From: Blattamonas nauphoetae
Lineage: Eukaryota; Preaxostyla; Oxymonadida
Direction: 5' to 3'
Length of the DNA: 64,000 nucleotides
Assembly (NCBI GenBank): GCA_033064195.1
Contig: JARBJD010000034.1
Span: forward strand, 248,001-312,000
Below, piece by piece: positions 45,513-55,989 of the stretch (within the stretch, counting starts at the first letter, position 1; each line of letters begins with the position of its first letter). The position numbers and the translations under genes are program-made. The notes beneath the pieces are model-generated. The model saw only the letters and a program-made list of their open reading frames with translations, made no database searches and had not been told where the DNA came from.

Positions 45513-47039
45513 TAGCTCTTCTTAAAAAGGGCGCTCGTGGATTCTGATGGGAATCAGATCCAATGATGATCGTGCACTGCGCTTTCGCAGGCACAAGCCA
45601 GTTTTTCTCCGCCCATCCGCGCTTTTCTGGTGCTTGGGGCTGATCCCCCCAAGAGTTATTTTTTCTTTTGCTCTCTTTCCTCCCGCCCTTTGGGCTGATT
45701 GTCTCATTATGATTTTATATCTAGTGAGAAATATAATTGATAATTTTATGATTTGGCGTTATATTGTCCATGGGTTCGGTTCATTAACGGGACCAACCCA
45801 CAACATTATATTCACAGACCATATCACTCATACGGAGTGGGAGAGCACTAGTTTGTTTAAACAGCTTCAGAAATGTCAGAGCGAGACTGCAATTCAACAC
45901 AACGACCTGCTTCGGCACAAATCGACTGACAGTGTGATGTTTTGTCATCTGACCCTCCCGACATCTGAGATTGTCGAGGAGTGAAGGAATCGCTCACAGC
46001 GAATGTCGTCGGAGTGGCGAAGAGGAGTGCCTCGGTGTGTGGTGTGGATAGGCCAAACTGGTTCGAGAAGACAGACACAGCAGCATTCGACAGCTCGTCG
46101 TTCGTGCTCGCAGCGGAGAGAACGAGGAGAGTGAGTAGAGAGGATGGGATCGAGTTGAATGCGTAGCTGGGTTGTTTTAGATCCATCTTCACGTTCGTCA
46201 TCGCTTTGAGCAGCACAATCCAATTCTGAGTCGCTCGACCAAAGTCCAGACAGTGCGGTTCGGATGGCGAGTCGGACACCACGCGAACTGAACCCACTGC
46301 TGTCGAAACGGCGAGATTCAAAATGCGTACAGCGTGTCTCTCGACGAGGCGGTGGAAGAAGACAGGGTTTGTGCTGGCCATGCGGATGAACGAGCTGGCT
46401 GGGTCGGTGAACGAGCGAGGGGAGAGGAGGGAGTCGAGAGGGAATGTTTGGTCGAGGAGCGGTTCGCTGAGTTTGGTGAAGAGAGGAGAGGAAGATTGGC
46501 TGAGTGCGGAGATCAGGTTCAGGTGTCGATCGTGACGGAAGGGAGTGTCGGAGGGAGAAGTGGAGAGATCGACTGTTTCGAGAAACGAGTCGATGAGGTC
46601 GGGATGGGCTGAGGAAGAGATGAAAGAGTGAGGATGATCAAAATGGCACACCATTCAGAAATGTGGCAATGTGTTGGAGACATTGAGACAAAAGATTCGT
46701 GTGATGGTTTCCATCAAAATTTAGTACTTCTATTAACGGATTGTTCAAATAACCAATGAAGGCAGCGATCCTCTTCACTGGATCCTGAAATAACTGTAAC
46801 AACAAACAAAATTCAAACAGTCTCATCCTGTGAGATTTCGACGATCATTTGAAAGTCATAAAAATGGAATTCCACCCAAGGACGTTGAGTTTGAATTTGA
46901 GAGATGGATTCGGAAAAGGCGGGGAAATTGGTGACGATAGTCTCATACACCTCGTCACCAATACCAAGGATGGAACAGGCCATCATTTCATTGCACAGAA
47001 GGTCCATAAACGCCGAAAAAGAGGATCGACAGTTTGGGT

Positions 47040-48292
47040 GGTCGTTCTCGAGATATGGGAGAGGTTTGCAGAGAAAATTGCGGAAAAGTGAGGAAAGGCA
47101 TTCTGAGAGAGGTTCAATCGAGACCAGCGGGAAGATTTCAGAGAGTCGGGCAAGTCGATCCAGTCGATGATTGTTGGGCCGATTCGGCTTGATCTGTTTC
47201 AGACTCGAAAGAGAGAATCCCGAAGCGTGGAACAGAATGAGCACATCTTCATTGGATGTCACTGAAACAATCAAAATAAGTGAGAGATATACCGATTTTC
47301 GTGAGCGAATCAACATCGATGTCCTGGAGAAGAAGGAGGCATGAAGGGGAGGATAATGAATACAAAGAGCGAACTTTAATATCACGTTGAGACAAAGCGG
47401 TGCCAAAACGATGAAGGATAGTCCGTCGTTCATCAATTGTCAAGTGGTTTAAATATCCTGACAAGAGGAGAAAGATGTAAAAGAATGCAATGAAAACACA
47501 CTCTCCAGAAGATTTACGAGAGGTCCTTGAATGAGATAAGGAGATGTCTCAGTTGGGTTGGAATATAAGGCGAGAAGTGCGTCGAATCGTTTGATTGGAT
47601 TTTTCTCCGATGCTGAAATAGTCAGACCATCAAAATTGTGCATTCCAGAAGACTGATAGGTAGAGGAACCTGCGTTCATCTGTTCAGAATGTACAATTTT
47701 GATGGTCTGACTATTTCAGCATCGGAGAAAAATCCAATCAAACGATTCGACGCACTTCTCGCCTTATATTCCAACCCAACTGAGACATCTCCTTATCTCA
47801 TTCAAGGACCTCTCGTAAATCTTCTGGAGAGTGTGTTTTCATTGCATTCTTTTACATCTTTCTCCTCTTGTCAGGATATTTAAACCACTTGACAATTGAT
47901 GAACGACGGACTATCCTTCATCGTTTTGGCACCGCTTTGTCTCAACGTGATATTAAAGTTCGCTCTTTGTATTCATTATCCTCCCCTTCATGCCTCCTTC
48001 TTCTCCAGGACATCGATGTTGATTCGCTCACGAAAATCGGTATATCTCTCACTTATTTTGATTGTTTCAGTGACATCCAATGAAGATGTGCTCATTCTGT
48101 TCCACGCTTCGGGATTCTCTCTTTCGAGTCTGAAACAGATCAAGCCGAATCGGCCCAACAATCATCGACTGGATCGACTTGCCCGACTCTCTGAAATCTT
48201 CCCGCTGGTCTCGATTGAACCTCTCTCAGAATGCCTTTCCTCACTTTTCCGCAATTTTCTCTGCAAACCTCTCCCATATCTCGAGAACGACC
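47040..48292. repeat. Near-perfect palindrome: two 600-bp arms around a 53-bp spacer
   Basis: Arm 47040-47639 is the reverse complement of 47693-48292; the translated segments are identical over all compared residues. The spacer is 47640-47692. The left arm belongs to the long solenoid gene (its first three exons). The right arm is a truncated mirror copy that ends at CTCGAGAACGACC, where the left arm continues into coding sequence. It could be a fold-back inversion in the genome or a chimeric fold-back read in the assembly. Confidence 0.9.
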
Positions 48293-48387
48293 GGTATTCG
48301 TCATTGAAACAAAAAAAGCATCATTACTTTCTCCTCCTAAAGTACTATTTCTGCTCCAAACAAAAACAAATTGTGGAAATGCCCTGA
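47693..48387 (+). pseudogene. Mirror copy of the first exons of the solenoid gene, truncated
   Basis: Same exons and introns as the left arm (YNFDGLTISASEKNPIKRF, YLNHLTIDERRTILHRFG, ending at KPLPYLEND). After 48292 the sequence changes to unrelated AT-rich DNA, so the copy lacks most of the gene. The lack of divergence from the source suggests a very recent origin or an artefact. Confidence 0.75.
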
Positions 48388-48440
48388 AGGTTTTGCTGGG
48401 TTTCGTGTGGCTTCAGATCTGATCAAATGATCCTTCTTTC

Positions 48441-49460
48441 TCAGAGAAAAGGAACATCTCCACCCAATTCGTGAATCAATTGTGCTCCCAGAAAGACACG
48501 ACATGATTTCACCGAATCATATCCGCTGCATCTCATGTGAAGTTCGACCACATCCGAAATCCCATCGTCGCGCAGTTTGGCCAGAATCTGCAAAGGTCGC
48601 CACCGATCGGCTGGACGACAATAACCGATTTGTCGTCGCGCGCTTCGAATATACTCAAGGAGAGTGACGGTGAGGCTGTCAGTTTCGAAGAAAGTTGGAC
48701 AGTCCGTGCAAGCCAGAGCAATCGAAGAAGAAAGCACGAACTGCGTCGTCTCTTCCATGTCCCTCGATGATTCGACGATCTTCCCGATCAGACTGGGGAA
48801 ATGCCAAGAAGTGCGAGAATCTTCGATTCGGCGCCTATTTCGGCAGATATATTCCAGAAAGGGTTGAATGGGGTTGAAAAATTTGGTGAGGAAGATGCGT
48901 TTGAATGAGCGTTCTGAGACGTGCTTGTATCTGCAGATGAGGTTTTTGTAAGTCGTGTTCGAGCACATCACACCCAACCACAAAATCTGCATCAGATGCA
49001 TTGTGGGTTGGGCCAACAGGTGCATCTCATGTTCATAGAACGATTTTGGGAGGAGGGCGAACAATCCCGAGGCAAGAATGTCGAAGTGCATCATTTCATC
49101 AGACACGCTCATAATTTCGTACACCAGCACCAATGACTTCTTCACAAGCTCCTCGTTGGATGATGTGAGCAGCAGTGTAATTGACTTGACGAAACCAGAA
49201 CAGGAGTGATCTCGGGTTGGCACAAATTCGAAGAGAATCTGGGCTCGCGTGAATTCCGTGAAGAATTCAGGCATCATCCGGTCCAGAAGAGCACATGCCT
49301 GTCTGCTTGCTTGTTCATCCATATTTCTTCCTTCCTTTACGAAGTTCACCAGAGACATGAATGACTTAGATGCCTCCTTGACTGTTTTGATGTCGTTGGG
49401 TTCTGTTCTCAGAAACAGAGGGGTCTCGTCGTCATGTGCATCTCGACTAAAGGGACTCAT
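48441..49460 (-). CDS. Alpha-solenoid family protein, intact copy
   Basis: The start at 49460 (MSPFSRDAHDDETPLFLRTE) is preferred because it is shared with copy A; the frame is open upstream to 49538. About 339 residues of helices: MSLVNFVKEGRNMDEQASRQ, LLDRMMPEFFTEFTRAQILF, FLEYICRNRRRIEDSRTSWH, RWRPLQILAKLRDDGISDVV. It ends IHELGGDVPFL with TGA. The family, with PFLN-like start and C-terminal helices, is expanded in this organism and has no known function; an ARM/HEAT-like scaffold is the likely fold. Its ATG overlaps the TGA that would end the upstream gene if TAA is read through (ATGA). It is the only undisrupted family member in this window. Confidence 0.85.
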   Translation of the reverse strand: MSPFSRDAHDDETPLFLRTEPNDIKTVKEASKSFMSLVNFVKEGRNMDEQASRQACALLDRMMPEFFTEFTRAQILFEFVPTRDHSCSGFVKSITLLLTSSNEELVKKSLVLVYEIMSVSDEMMHFDILASGLFALLPKSFYEHEMHLLAQPTMHLMQILWLGVMCSNTTYKNLICRYKHVSERSFKRIFLTKFFNPIQPFLEYICRNRRRIEDSRTSWHFPSLIGKIVESSRDMEETTQFVLSSSIALACTDCPTFFETDSLTVTLLEYIRSARRQIGYCRPADRWRPLQILAKLRDDGISDVVELHMRCSGYDSVKSCRVFLGAQLIHELGGDVPFL

Positions 49461-49720
49461 GGAATGAGGTTGACGTGAGCATGTGTTGTTTCCCATTGAG
49501 GTCTGAATGAACAGATCGAATCCGGATCCAAACCACAATTTGATAAGTTGAGACCGCTCGACGAAATGAAGTGTTCAATCCATTTCATTCCCATTGAAAC
49601 CGAATAATTGTGAAAGTAATTTCCAGATACCATTGTGAGGATATCCCTTGGCAATGGGTAATTGTCGTGAAATGATTGAATGAGAGAATGAAGAATGAAA
49701 TCAGAGAGAACGAGTTGTGG

Positions 49721-51131
49721 TTATGCTTCGTCCATCGGAATCTCTGTCCCTCCCCCACTCAACTGAGGTTCAGCCACAACTTCCACTGACTCTATCGACA
49801 CAGAACCACCAATTCCACACAGTAAGATTGCGAATCGGAAGGGGACAGGAATGTTCGAGAAGAAGGTTGGCTGTGTCTGTCCATCCTGGCTCAGTCGCAG
49901 TGTCCTCTTCCCGTCTCGCCCGTCTGCCTCCAACACCACTCGCTGGCCTTCTCTCCCACCTGCACACGCTGATCCATTTCTGACAACTTCGCAGGTTTCA
50001 GAACAAATAGGAACACCCGTGGACATTATCCATCCAGCTCCACCCATGAAAGTCGCACATATTGCCAAGTTTCTCGCACGTTCAGTCAAAGCAGATGCAA
50101 TGACGCCGATCAGAGAGTATTCGGTGATTTTCTGGAATGTGACAGTGAATCTGACAACCACACTCCCAAATTCAGCGGAGAGGAGAGTGTGATGATCACT
50201 TCCTCTTCCACTGCGAGTGAAGACAGAACCATTCAGCGAGAATCCATCTGCTGGGAACCATTCGATTACTGCTGCTCCCTCCTTGCTCTGTCGCTTCATC
50301 TCTTCCTTACATCTCTCTACTTCCTTTCGTTTCTCTTCTTCTCTGCGTCTGGTGGCCTCTCGCTCCCTCTCCTCTCCTTCTTCGATGAATTGCTTATGTC
50401 GCTCGGTTTGCTCGTTCAGCTCAGCTATCTTCAACTCGAATTGTCTCTCCCTTTCTTCTTCTCTTCTCCTTGCTTCTCTTTCTCTTTCTTCTTCTTTCTT
50501 CTTCATTTCTCTCTCTCTTTCCTCTTCTTTCCTTTCCATCTCCTCCAGCTTTTTCTTCATTTCTTCTCGCTCTGCTTGTCTTTCTTCCTCCCTTCGCTTC
50601 TCCGTCTCCTCCATCGCTCTCATCTCCCGACCCACATCCACACCAATCACTCCCACCTCCTTCCTTCCTCCAGACAGCACATGCGGGAAATGAACTGCCA
50701 GAATCCATCCAGCTTGTCCTTTCACTTCCACATCAACCTCCGCCGAGCTCTCCTTCTCTTCCGACTCCCGAGCTGAGCACAGTCCGAGCAGCGTGTTTTC
50801 CATCAAGTCCAGCGCCGATTGGCATCGACTCCCCAAACTCCATCCATCTCGACTCTCTTCCTCGTTCTGTCCTGCCTGTCCATGTTCCTTCCCTGACTTC
50901 TCTTTCTTCTTCTCTTTCACTTTCTGTTCCTGGTCTTGTTTCTGTGCTGATCGAAGAGCTCCTTTCAGTCCAACACACAACTTGTCAACAACTCGAAGCA
51001 GACCCAACACTTTCCCGACTTCCTTCCCAACTTCCTTCCAACCCTCCACCCACGAGCACACCTTCTCCACCACTCCCCCACTCAGCACTCCCTCCACATC
51101 CCCACACGACAGACTCGAGTCACACACCAGC
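49721..51131 (-). CDS. Coiled-coil plus SPRY-like beta-sandwich protein, copy B
   Basis: The reliable exon starts at 51131 after acceptor TTGTTCAG with LVCDSSLSCGDVEGVLSGGV. It has the same layout as copy A: helical part with DLMENTLLGLC, a longer Glu/Arg coiled coil (about 50640-50270, extra KKEKSGKEHGQAGQNEEE insert before it), then a sandwich with EWFPADGFSLNGSVF, GSVVVRFTVTF and GQRVVLEADGRDGKR. The first stop is TAA at 49723-49721. Beyond it the frame stays open for about 90 codons (PQLVLSDFILHSLIQ, DILTMVSGNYFHNY) to a TGA at 49459-49457, so a longer protein is possible if TAA is Gln. Upstream exons are interrupted by the small element at 51345-51820. Confidence 0.7.
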
Positions 51132-51344
51132 CTGAACAAGAATACAAAGAAAACAAATGAAGAGAGGAGAAAAGATGAGAAAGAGAAGAGAGGCAGACCC
51201 AACAGCGTGTGTCGCGGGCACAGACAGAGTGGGATCAGCGTGCTGCAAAAAAACAACACAACACAACACAAACGACGAGAAGAGATGAAGGAGGAGAGAG
51301 GCAGACGTGGGTGAGAGAGAGGAGCGAGGGAAGCAGGTCGCTCA

Positions 51345-51820
51345 TAGTACCCGGACAAACCCGTTAGAGCGGATATACCCGTTAACCATTCCACATGAGC
51401 ATAGCAGTCCCCCCTCTTCACTAAAATTATCCTTCCACTTCCCGTCCATTACTCTTTTCATTATTTTTAAAACAGGAGTCACTGTTGAAAGAATGATTGT
51501 GAAATGGAATGAGAAAAGTGAAAGTCGAAATGTGCTCGGAACTTAGCCAATGTCTTCCCAGGCGTCCAAGGGATGGTACATTGAGATACAACCTCTTTGT
51601 ACTCAGCATCACATACAGGGTGTCGTGGCTGGTCATTCATCGATTTGAAATGACCCATAGACCTCGATCAAACATCTGAACAGGGGACAAATCATTTCAG
51701 AATTCGAACAATAACTTTCTTTCAAGCGCAACATATCAGTCGTCATAATAAAAGTTTCAATGTGAAGTGTGGTATGTTGGGAACGGGTTTATCCGACTTA
51801 CCGGGTTTATCCGGGGACTA
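51345..51820. mobile_element. 476-bp inverted-repeat element, 3-bp duplication TCA
   Basis: Ends TAGTACCCGGACAAACCCG and the inverse of CGGGTTTATCCGGGGACTA; flanked by TCA at 51342-51344 and 51821-51823. Copy A has the uninterrupted sequence (GAAGATGAGCGACC, near 8471). GGATAAACCCG-like units recur subterminally. There is no coding capacity. A 3-bp duplication suggests a PIF/Harbinger- or CACTA-type relationship, unresolved. Confidence 0.8.
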
Positions 51821-51903
51821 TCATCTTCTTCCGCTTTGGATGCAACACACACCCCACAACCAGAGTCAGCACACTCGACGCCACGTTCTGCAACAACAAT
51901 CAC

Positions 51904-52431
51904 CAGAGAGAAGAGTGGTATGATCATTTAGTGTAAAGGTGTGATCCTTGGATCACACCTTTCACTTTTTATGGTATGATCATTGTCAAGAATTTTATCA
52001 TCACTTCATGTCTAACTCTTCTTCAAAAAAACATCGAAAGGAGGTGTAATTTCAGTATGATCAAGGTAATGAAGTGAATTAACACATCTGTGCACCACAT
52101 GGAAGAACAGTCTTCTTCACGTCTTCGGAGACGATTTGTAGAAATAACATCATCTCCATTCGTTGAATTTTGAAACACAGAGATGGTACTTATCTCTTTT
52201 CAGCGAAAAAGAGACACGATAAACGATAGCAGGTGAAGTGTGATGGTTGTTCTGGATCGTGCCACAAAAAAGTACACTATGGAAACTCGAAAAAATTATT
52301 TTCCACATTTCACCTCATTTAGCGAGAATTAGTTGTTTTCTTGATAAAATAGGTGAAATGGAAGAGATATCGGTGAAATGGGGCGTATGATCATTTTTGG
52401 TATGATCAACATGATCACACTCTTGTCCCTG
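51904..52431. mobile_element. 528-bp hAT-like element, 8-bp duplication ACAATCAC
   Basis: Ends CAGAGAGAAGAGTG and, inverted, CAGGGACAAGAGTG, with GGTATGATCA subterminal. The 8-bp ACAATCAC is exact at 51896-51903 and 52432-52439. Copy A carries the empty site (near 8398-8405). Internal GATCATACC/GGTATGATC motifs recur. There is no coding capacity. Confidence 0.88.
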
Positions 52432-52548
52432 ACAATCACACAAACACCAGAAAAGAAGAAAGATGAAGAAAGAGGAAGATGAGGAAGGATGAGGAGAAAA
52501 GAAAGATGACAAACGAACAAGAACGGCGAGCATTCACTTCCCAATGTC

Positions 52549-53476
52549 GGCATGGGTTCGGTACGTAGGTTGAAGTTCGGCATGTAGGTCAAAGGTTCGG
52601 AATGTAGGTCTGAGTTCGGCAGGTAGGTCATTGGGATGAAATGGATTGAGACGCATTTTTGGGTGTTGTGAAGATGAAATTGACGACATGTTTTACTGTT
52701 TGACTCTGATCTACTTGTTTTCAACTCGTTTTCACAAAAAAATGAGAGAGCAACAAATGAAGGAAGAGTGAAAGGGAACATATATTAAACATCGTATCAA
52801 AATGGTCGAGATTTGTGTGACTAATGTTGACGAAATATCCTTGATAGTCAGATCTGTCCACTTTCAAGTTGACTCGCTTTTCTATTTCTAGTCGTCAAAC
52901 TGGATCATAAAACGGAAAATGCAGTTAATATGCTATAAATGAGTGACATTGAGGGTGAAAGTTAGGAATCGAGCAAGATATAGTGTCAAATCTGTGGATG
53001 ATACAATGATCATCGATTCTGCTTCGACTATGTTGTACATCTCTTTTTTACATATTACATTCCCTTCAAATTCACCTTTAAGGCGTGATATTTCTATAAT
53101 TCACATGATGAATTGACAATGAGAAAGAAAAACGAAATTTTGACCCATCACGAAAGTGTTTCGTTTTCATTTCTCATCTCTCCAATTTTCACTCATCATG
53201 TCGCAATCCTCCATTAAATCATCAATTAAATGTGAATATTTGACGTTTATTGTCAGTATCATCTCATAGGAACAGAAAAGTGACAAACTTTGAATCAGCA
53301 GGTTGATCATCTGTTCCATCGAGTTGAATTTATGAATGGATGAAATTTTCAAATCGTGTGTATTTTCACCCTGGTCACTGTATCGTGATCTTTCTGCATT
53401 TTGAACTCTTCAATTTAGCATGAAAAAGGAGAAAGACCTACGATCCGAACTTCGACCTACCATCCGAACCCATGCC
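52549..53476. mobile_element. 928-bp hAT-like element, 8-bp duplication CCAATGTC
   Basis: Inverted ends GGCATGGGTTCGG, followed by several copies of GTAGGT-AGTTCGG-like units on both sides. The 8-bp CCAATGTC is exact at 52541-52548 and 53477-53484. Copy A has the empty site at 8297-8304. No transposase; AT-rich interior. Confidence 0.88.
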
Positions 53477-54088
53477 CCAATGTCAAACACAATTCACTCA
53501 CAAATCCCATCCGCAATCCCATCTCCCCCACTTCCTTCATTTTCTCTCCATTTTCATCTGCATCAGTCCAGAACAGCACAGAAACAATCAGAACGATGAA
53601 AGAGGAAGAAGTTCAAAACAAAAGCGAATGAACCAATAAACAATATCCACAAAATGACATAAGAACAGTTCGTTCATTTTCAGACCTTCTTCAATCTTGT
53701 TCTGCACTTCGTGCAAGATCGAAACTTTCTCCTTTTCTGTTCCACTTCGATATGCTTGTACTGTTTGCGAGAAGAATGTATGCTGTGCATGTCATGAGAT
53801 GGATGTTGTAAAATGGAGAGGGAAAGAAAGAGATCAAGTGAAATGACAGAAAAAAGCTTCGAGATTCACCCAAAACAACAAAACAAATCAGTCGAATTGG
53901 GAAAGGAAAACTGGATTCAAACCAGTTCATTGGATGGCGCAGGTGATGGCCCAGTTGATACATGATCGTTCGAAGAGGGTGCGGGGAGCATTTCTAAGTT
54001 GGTTTTGATCAAGCCAACACAAACATTCAGAAGATACAGAATCATTCGAACACACATTTTCTGAGTGTTCAGGACACATCCGGCAATT

Positions 54089-54237
54089 TTAGGATGACTG
54101 CACTCTTTTGGTGATGATTTGATTCGTGAATGGACAAAAGAAGTTGTTATGGGTCAATGGACTCTCAAACAAAGCATTCTGTACCAGATTTGAGAAGAAA
54201 AGTGTAAGAAAAATGTGCGGGAACAGAGGTGATTCGA
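54089..54237. other. Short spacer between copy B and the last solenoid gene
   Basis: Nothing recognised. The inverted duplication ends here and the TGA of the next gene follows at 54238. Confidence 0.4.
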
Positions 54238-54978
54238 TCACATCTGTTGTATGGGTGTTTTGTCGACCACTGGAGAGAAGTCGAACTCGACAACTCTCCT
54301 TCTTCTTGCTTTCTCAACACTCGCACGCAGAAGTGCACAGATGATCACACATCCATGTTCGTAGTCTTCCAAGAAGCGAGACCGACACACACTCTCCACA
54401 ACAACATCCACAGCACTGCTCCGAACCAGCCAAAAACACGCTTCTGATGAAGCTGAGACCACACGAGAGAAGGCGAGAAGAGTCAGCGACACCTGAACAG
54501 GAAAGGGCACTCTGGAAAAGAAGAGAATGACGAACAATGAGAGCAGCAAACAAGAGAGAAGGCAGGGTTTTGAAGAGTTCTCTTGGATCGTTCATGTGTT
54601 CCATGACGAGTCGAGGGAAGTGATGTTGTGCACGTGTCCTGGAGCCGATCGAAAGAGTCGTCGATTCTGTCGAAAGTTGAGCATATTCCGTTTTAGGAGA
54701 CCGAGTTGATAGCACCTCAAACAGAAAGCGAACATTAATCAGTGTGGAGACTTGGAGAGGAAACGGGGTGTTGACAAACGCGAGGAGAGGGCTGTCGAAG
54801 TGAGGATGGAGGGAGTGGCTGGCGACTGCGGCGAGTGTCGTTCGATCAGCCATTGATGACTCAGAAGCTTGTTGCTCGCCAAGAACGATGAAGAAGTCGC
54901 GAAGAGCAGGACATTCTCCAAACGGAGTGAACACAGACGAATCGGGAAACGAAATGTCGATTCCAAAGTCACCGAGTA

Positions 54979-55989
54979 TAGGGGGTGCATTAATTACGTC
55001 CCCTCAGGTTTTTTCAATATCTGTTAAGTTAACCTTACTGGATTTTTCGTGAATGTCTTAAACATTGGTAAGTCATGTTTCTGTTCAAATTTTCGATATT
55101 TTGTGTGATAGATCTCTCAATTCACTCATTTCTGATGGTGATTGACGAATATTTTCAGCTATGAGAAACACTTCCAGAAATCATTTCATTATCAGAGTTC
55201 TTTTCAACTCTTTTATCGTGCAGTGTTCTAAAAATGTAAAATAAGAGCCTCATTCACATGTGTGGTGGAAAAATGAAAAGTCATTCGTTTTTCATTGGAA
55301 GGTATGAAAGTTGAGTTTTATCACCGATATCACTTATGTCATCTTCTTATAATCTTAGAAAGACGTAAAAATGTTCAAAATGAGACTTGAATCGAATCAC
55401 TTTCAAGATCCACGAAGAAGTCAGTGAAAACTCGAACCATGGTTGAAAATTCCATATGTTGAGGAAACGTGTATTTCTTCCCTATTTCCAGAAACGAAAA
55501 CTGATTTTGAGAAATGAAAATCGCAATACCTCTTTCGAGAGGATCGATTGATGAAGCGAACGAAAAGATGCATGGTTTCGTTGAAATCGACTGTCATTGA
55601 CTTTAATCATCTTTGAAGCATGTTTTGAGAGTGTCTTTCGGAATGGAGATGTGGATAGACATATGGGAATCTGTGTTGTTGACGGTGGTGTGGATTCTCC
55701 ACTTACCTTCCAATGGGAAGATATTTGTTTATTCTTCAACAATTTGTGTCTTTTTCATGTATTTGAATCCGTAGAATGGACATCCTCTTAAAATAATGTG
55801 ATAGTTGATTGGGATTCGTGTGTCTGAAACAGGAACTCTGCTGAAAATCGTAAATTAAGAAGTATCATTGTGAAATGTGTTCACTAATCTGAGCATCACA
55901 GATGTTTATGACTCATATCGGTATTGGTCATTGTCTTCATTCATCATATATCGAGAAAACCTGAGGGGACGTAATTAATGCACCCCCTA
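54979..55989. mobile_element. TA-flanked inverted-repeat element, 1,011 bp
   Basis: Ends TAGGGGGTGCATTAATTACG with a near-perfect inverse at the other side, flanked by TA (54977-54978, 55990-55991). It is a sister of the element at 6336-7347 in opposite orientation. Removing the element plus one TA keeps the host reading frame (GNAI to LGDFG), which favours a 2-bp over a 4-bp duplication. There is no coding capacity. Confidence 0.85.

Larger units (their letters stand above)
40960..45863 (+). mobile_element. DIRS-type non-autonomous element, about 4.9 kb
   Basis: Split inverted repeats at 40961-41046 and 45788-45863 (shared core: TATGAGTGATATGGTCTGTG and its complement). An internal complementary region at 45425-45512 joins the complements of the two outer ends. 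The host gene resumes exactly on either side with no target duplication. The end sequences (CATAACCAAACTAGGGC) resemble those of the third element at 57603-61913 (CATAACCAAACCAGGGC). The interior shows no reverse transcriptase or recombinase and only short frames; three diverged copies of a 140-bp segment lie inside. It looks old and broken, or non-autonomous from the start. Confidence 0.8.
39611..47679 (-). pseudogene. Large multi-exon solenoid gene, split by the second DIRS-type element
   Basis: Exons on the minus strand: 47679-47502, 47457-47293, 47261-46819, 46793-46652, 46608-45864, then 40959-39611. The four introns are 44, 31, 25 and 43 bp, all GT-AG and frame-keeping. The protein is helical repeats throughout: FDALLALYSNPTETSPYLIQ, YLNHLTIDERRTILHRFG, LNLAVSTAVGSVRVV, LDIDFAGCLVNALHSTTTL, IVEKLRTAEGEERWRLLTQL. 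The host frame is continuous across the empty site of the element (SEA to KPK). The first stop is TAA (39623-39625), followed four codons later by TGA; with TAA as Gln the gene ends at that TGA. The 5' end coincides with the centre of a palindrome, so the true N-terminus may be lost. No catalytic domain is recognised. Confidence 0.7.
48425..54088 (-). repeat. Inverted duplication copy B
   Basis: The whole block is the inverted counterpart of copy A (7694-10045, 11128-11255, 16288-22545). It keeps the solenoid gene intact and close (under 300 bp) to the coiled-coil/SPRY-like gene, while in copy A they are more than 6 kb apart because of insertions. Copy B has three own insertions: 51345-51820, 51904-52431 and 52549-53476. 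Confidence 0.9.

Noticed and set aside
50189-51135. Plus-strand hydrophobic frames opposite the SPRY-like gene
   Set aside because: Antisense of the Glu/Arg coiled coil and its neighbours; no independent evidence.
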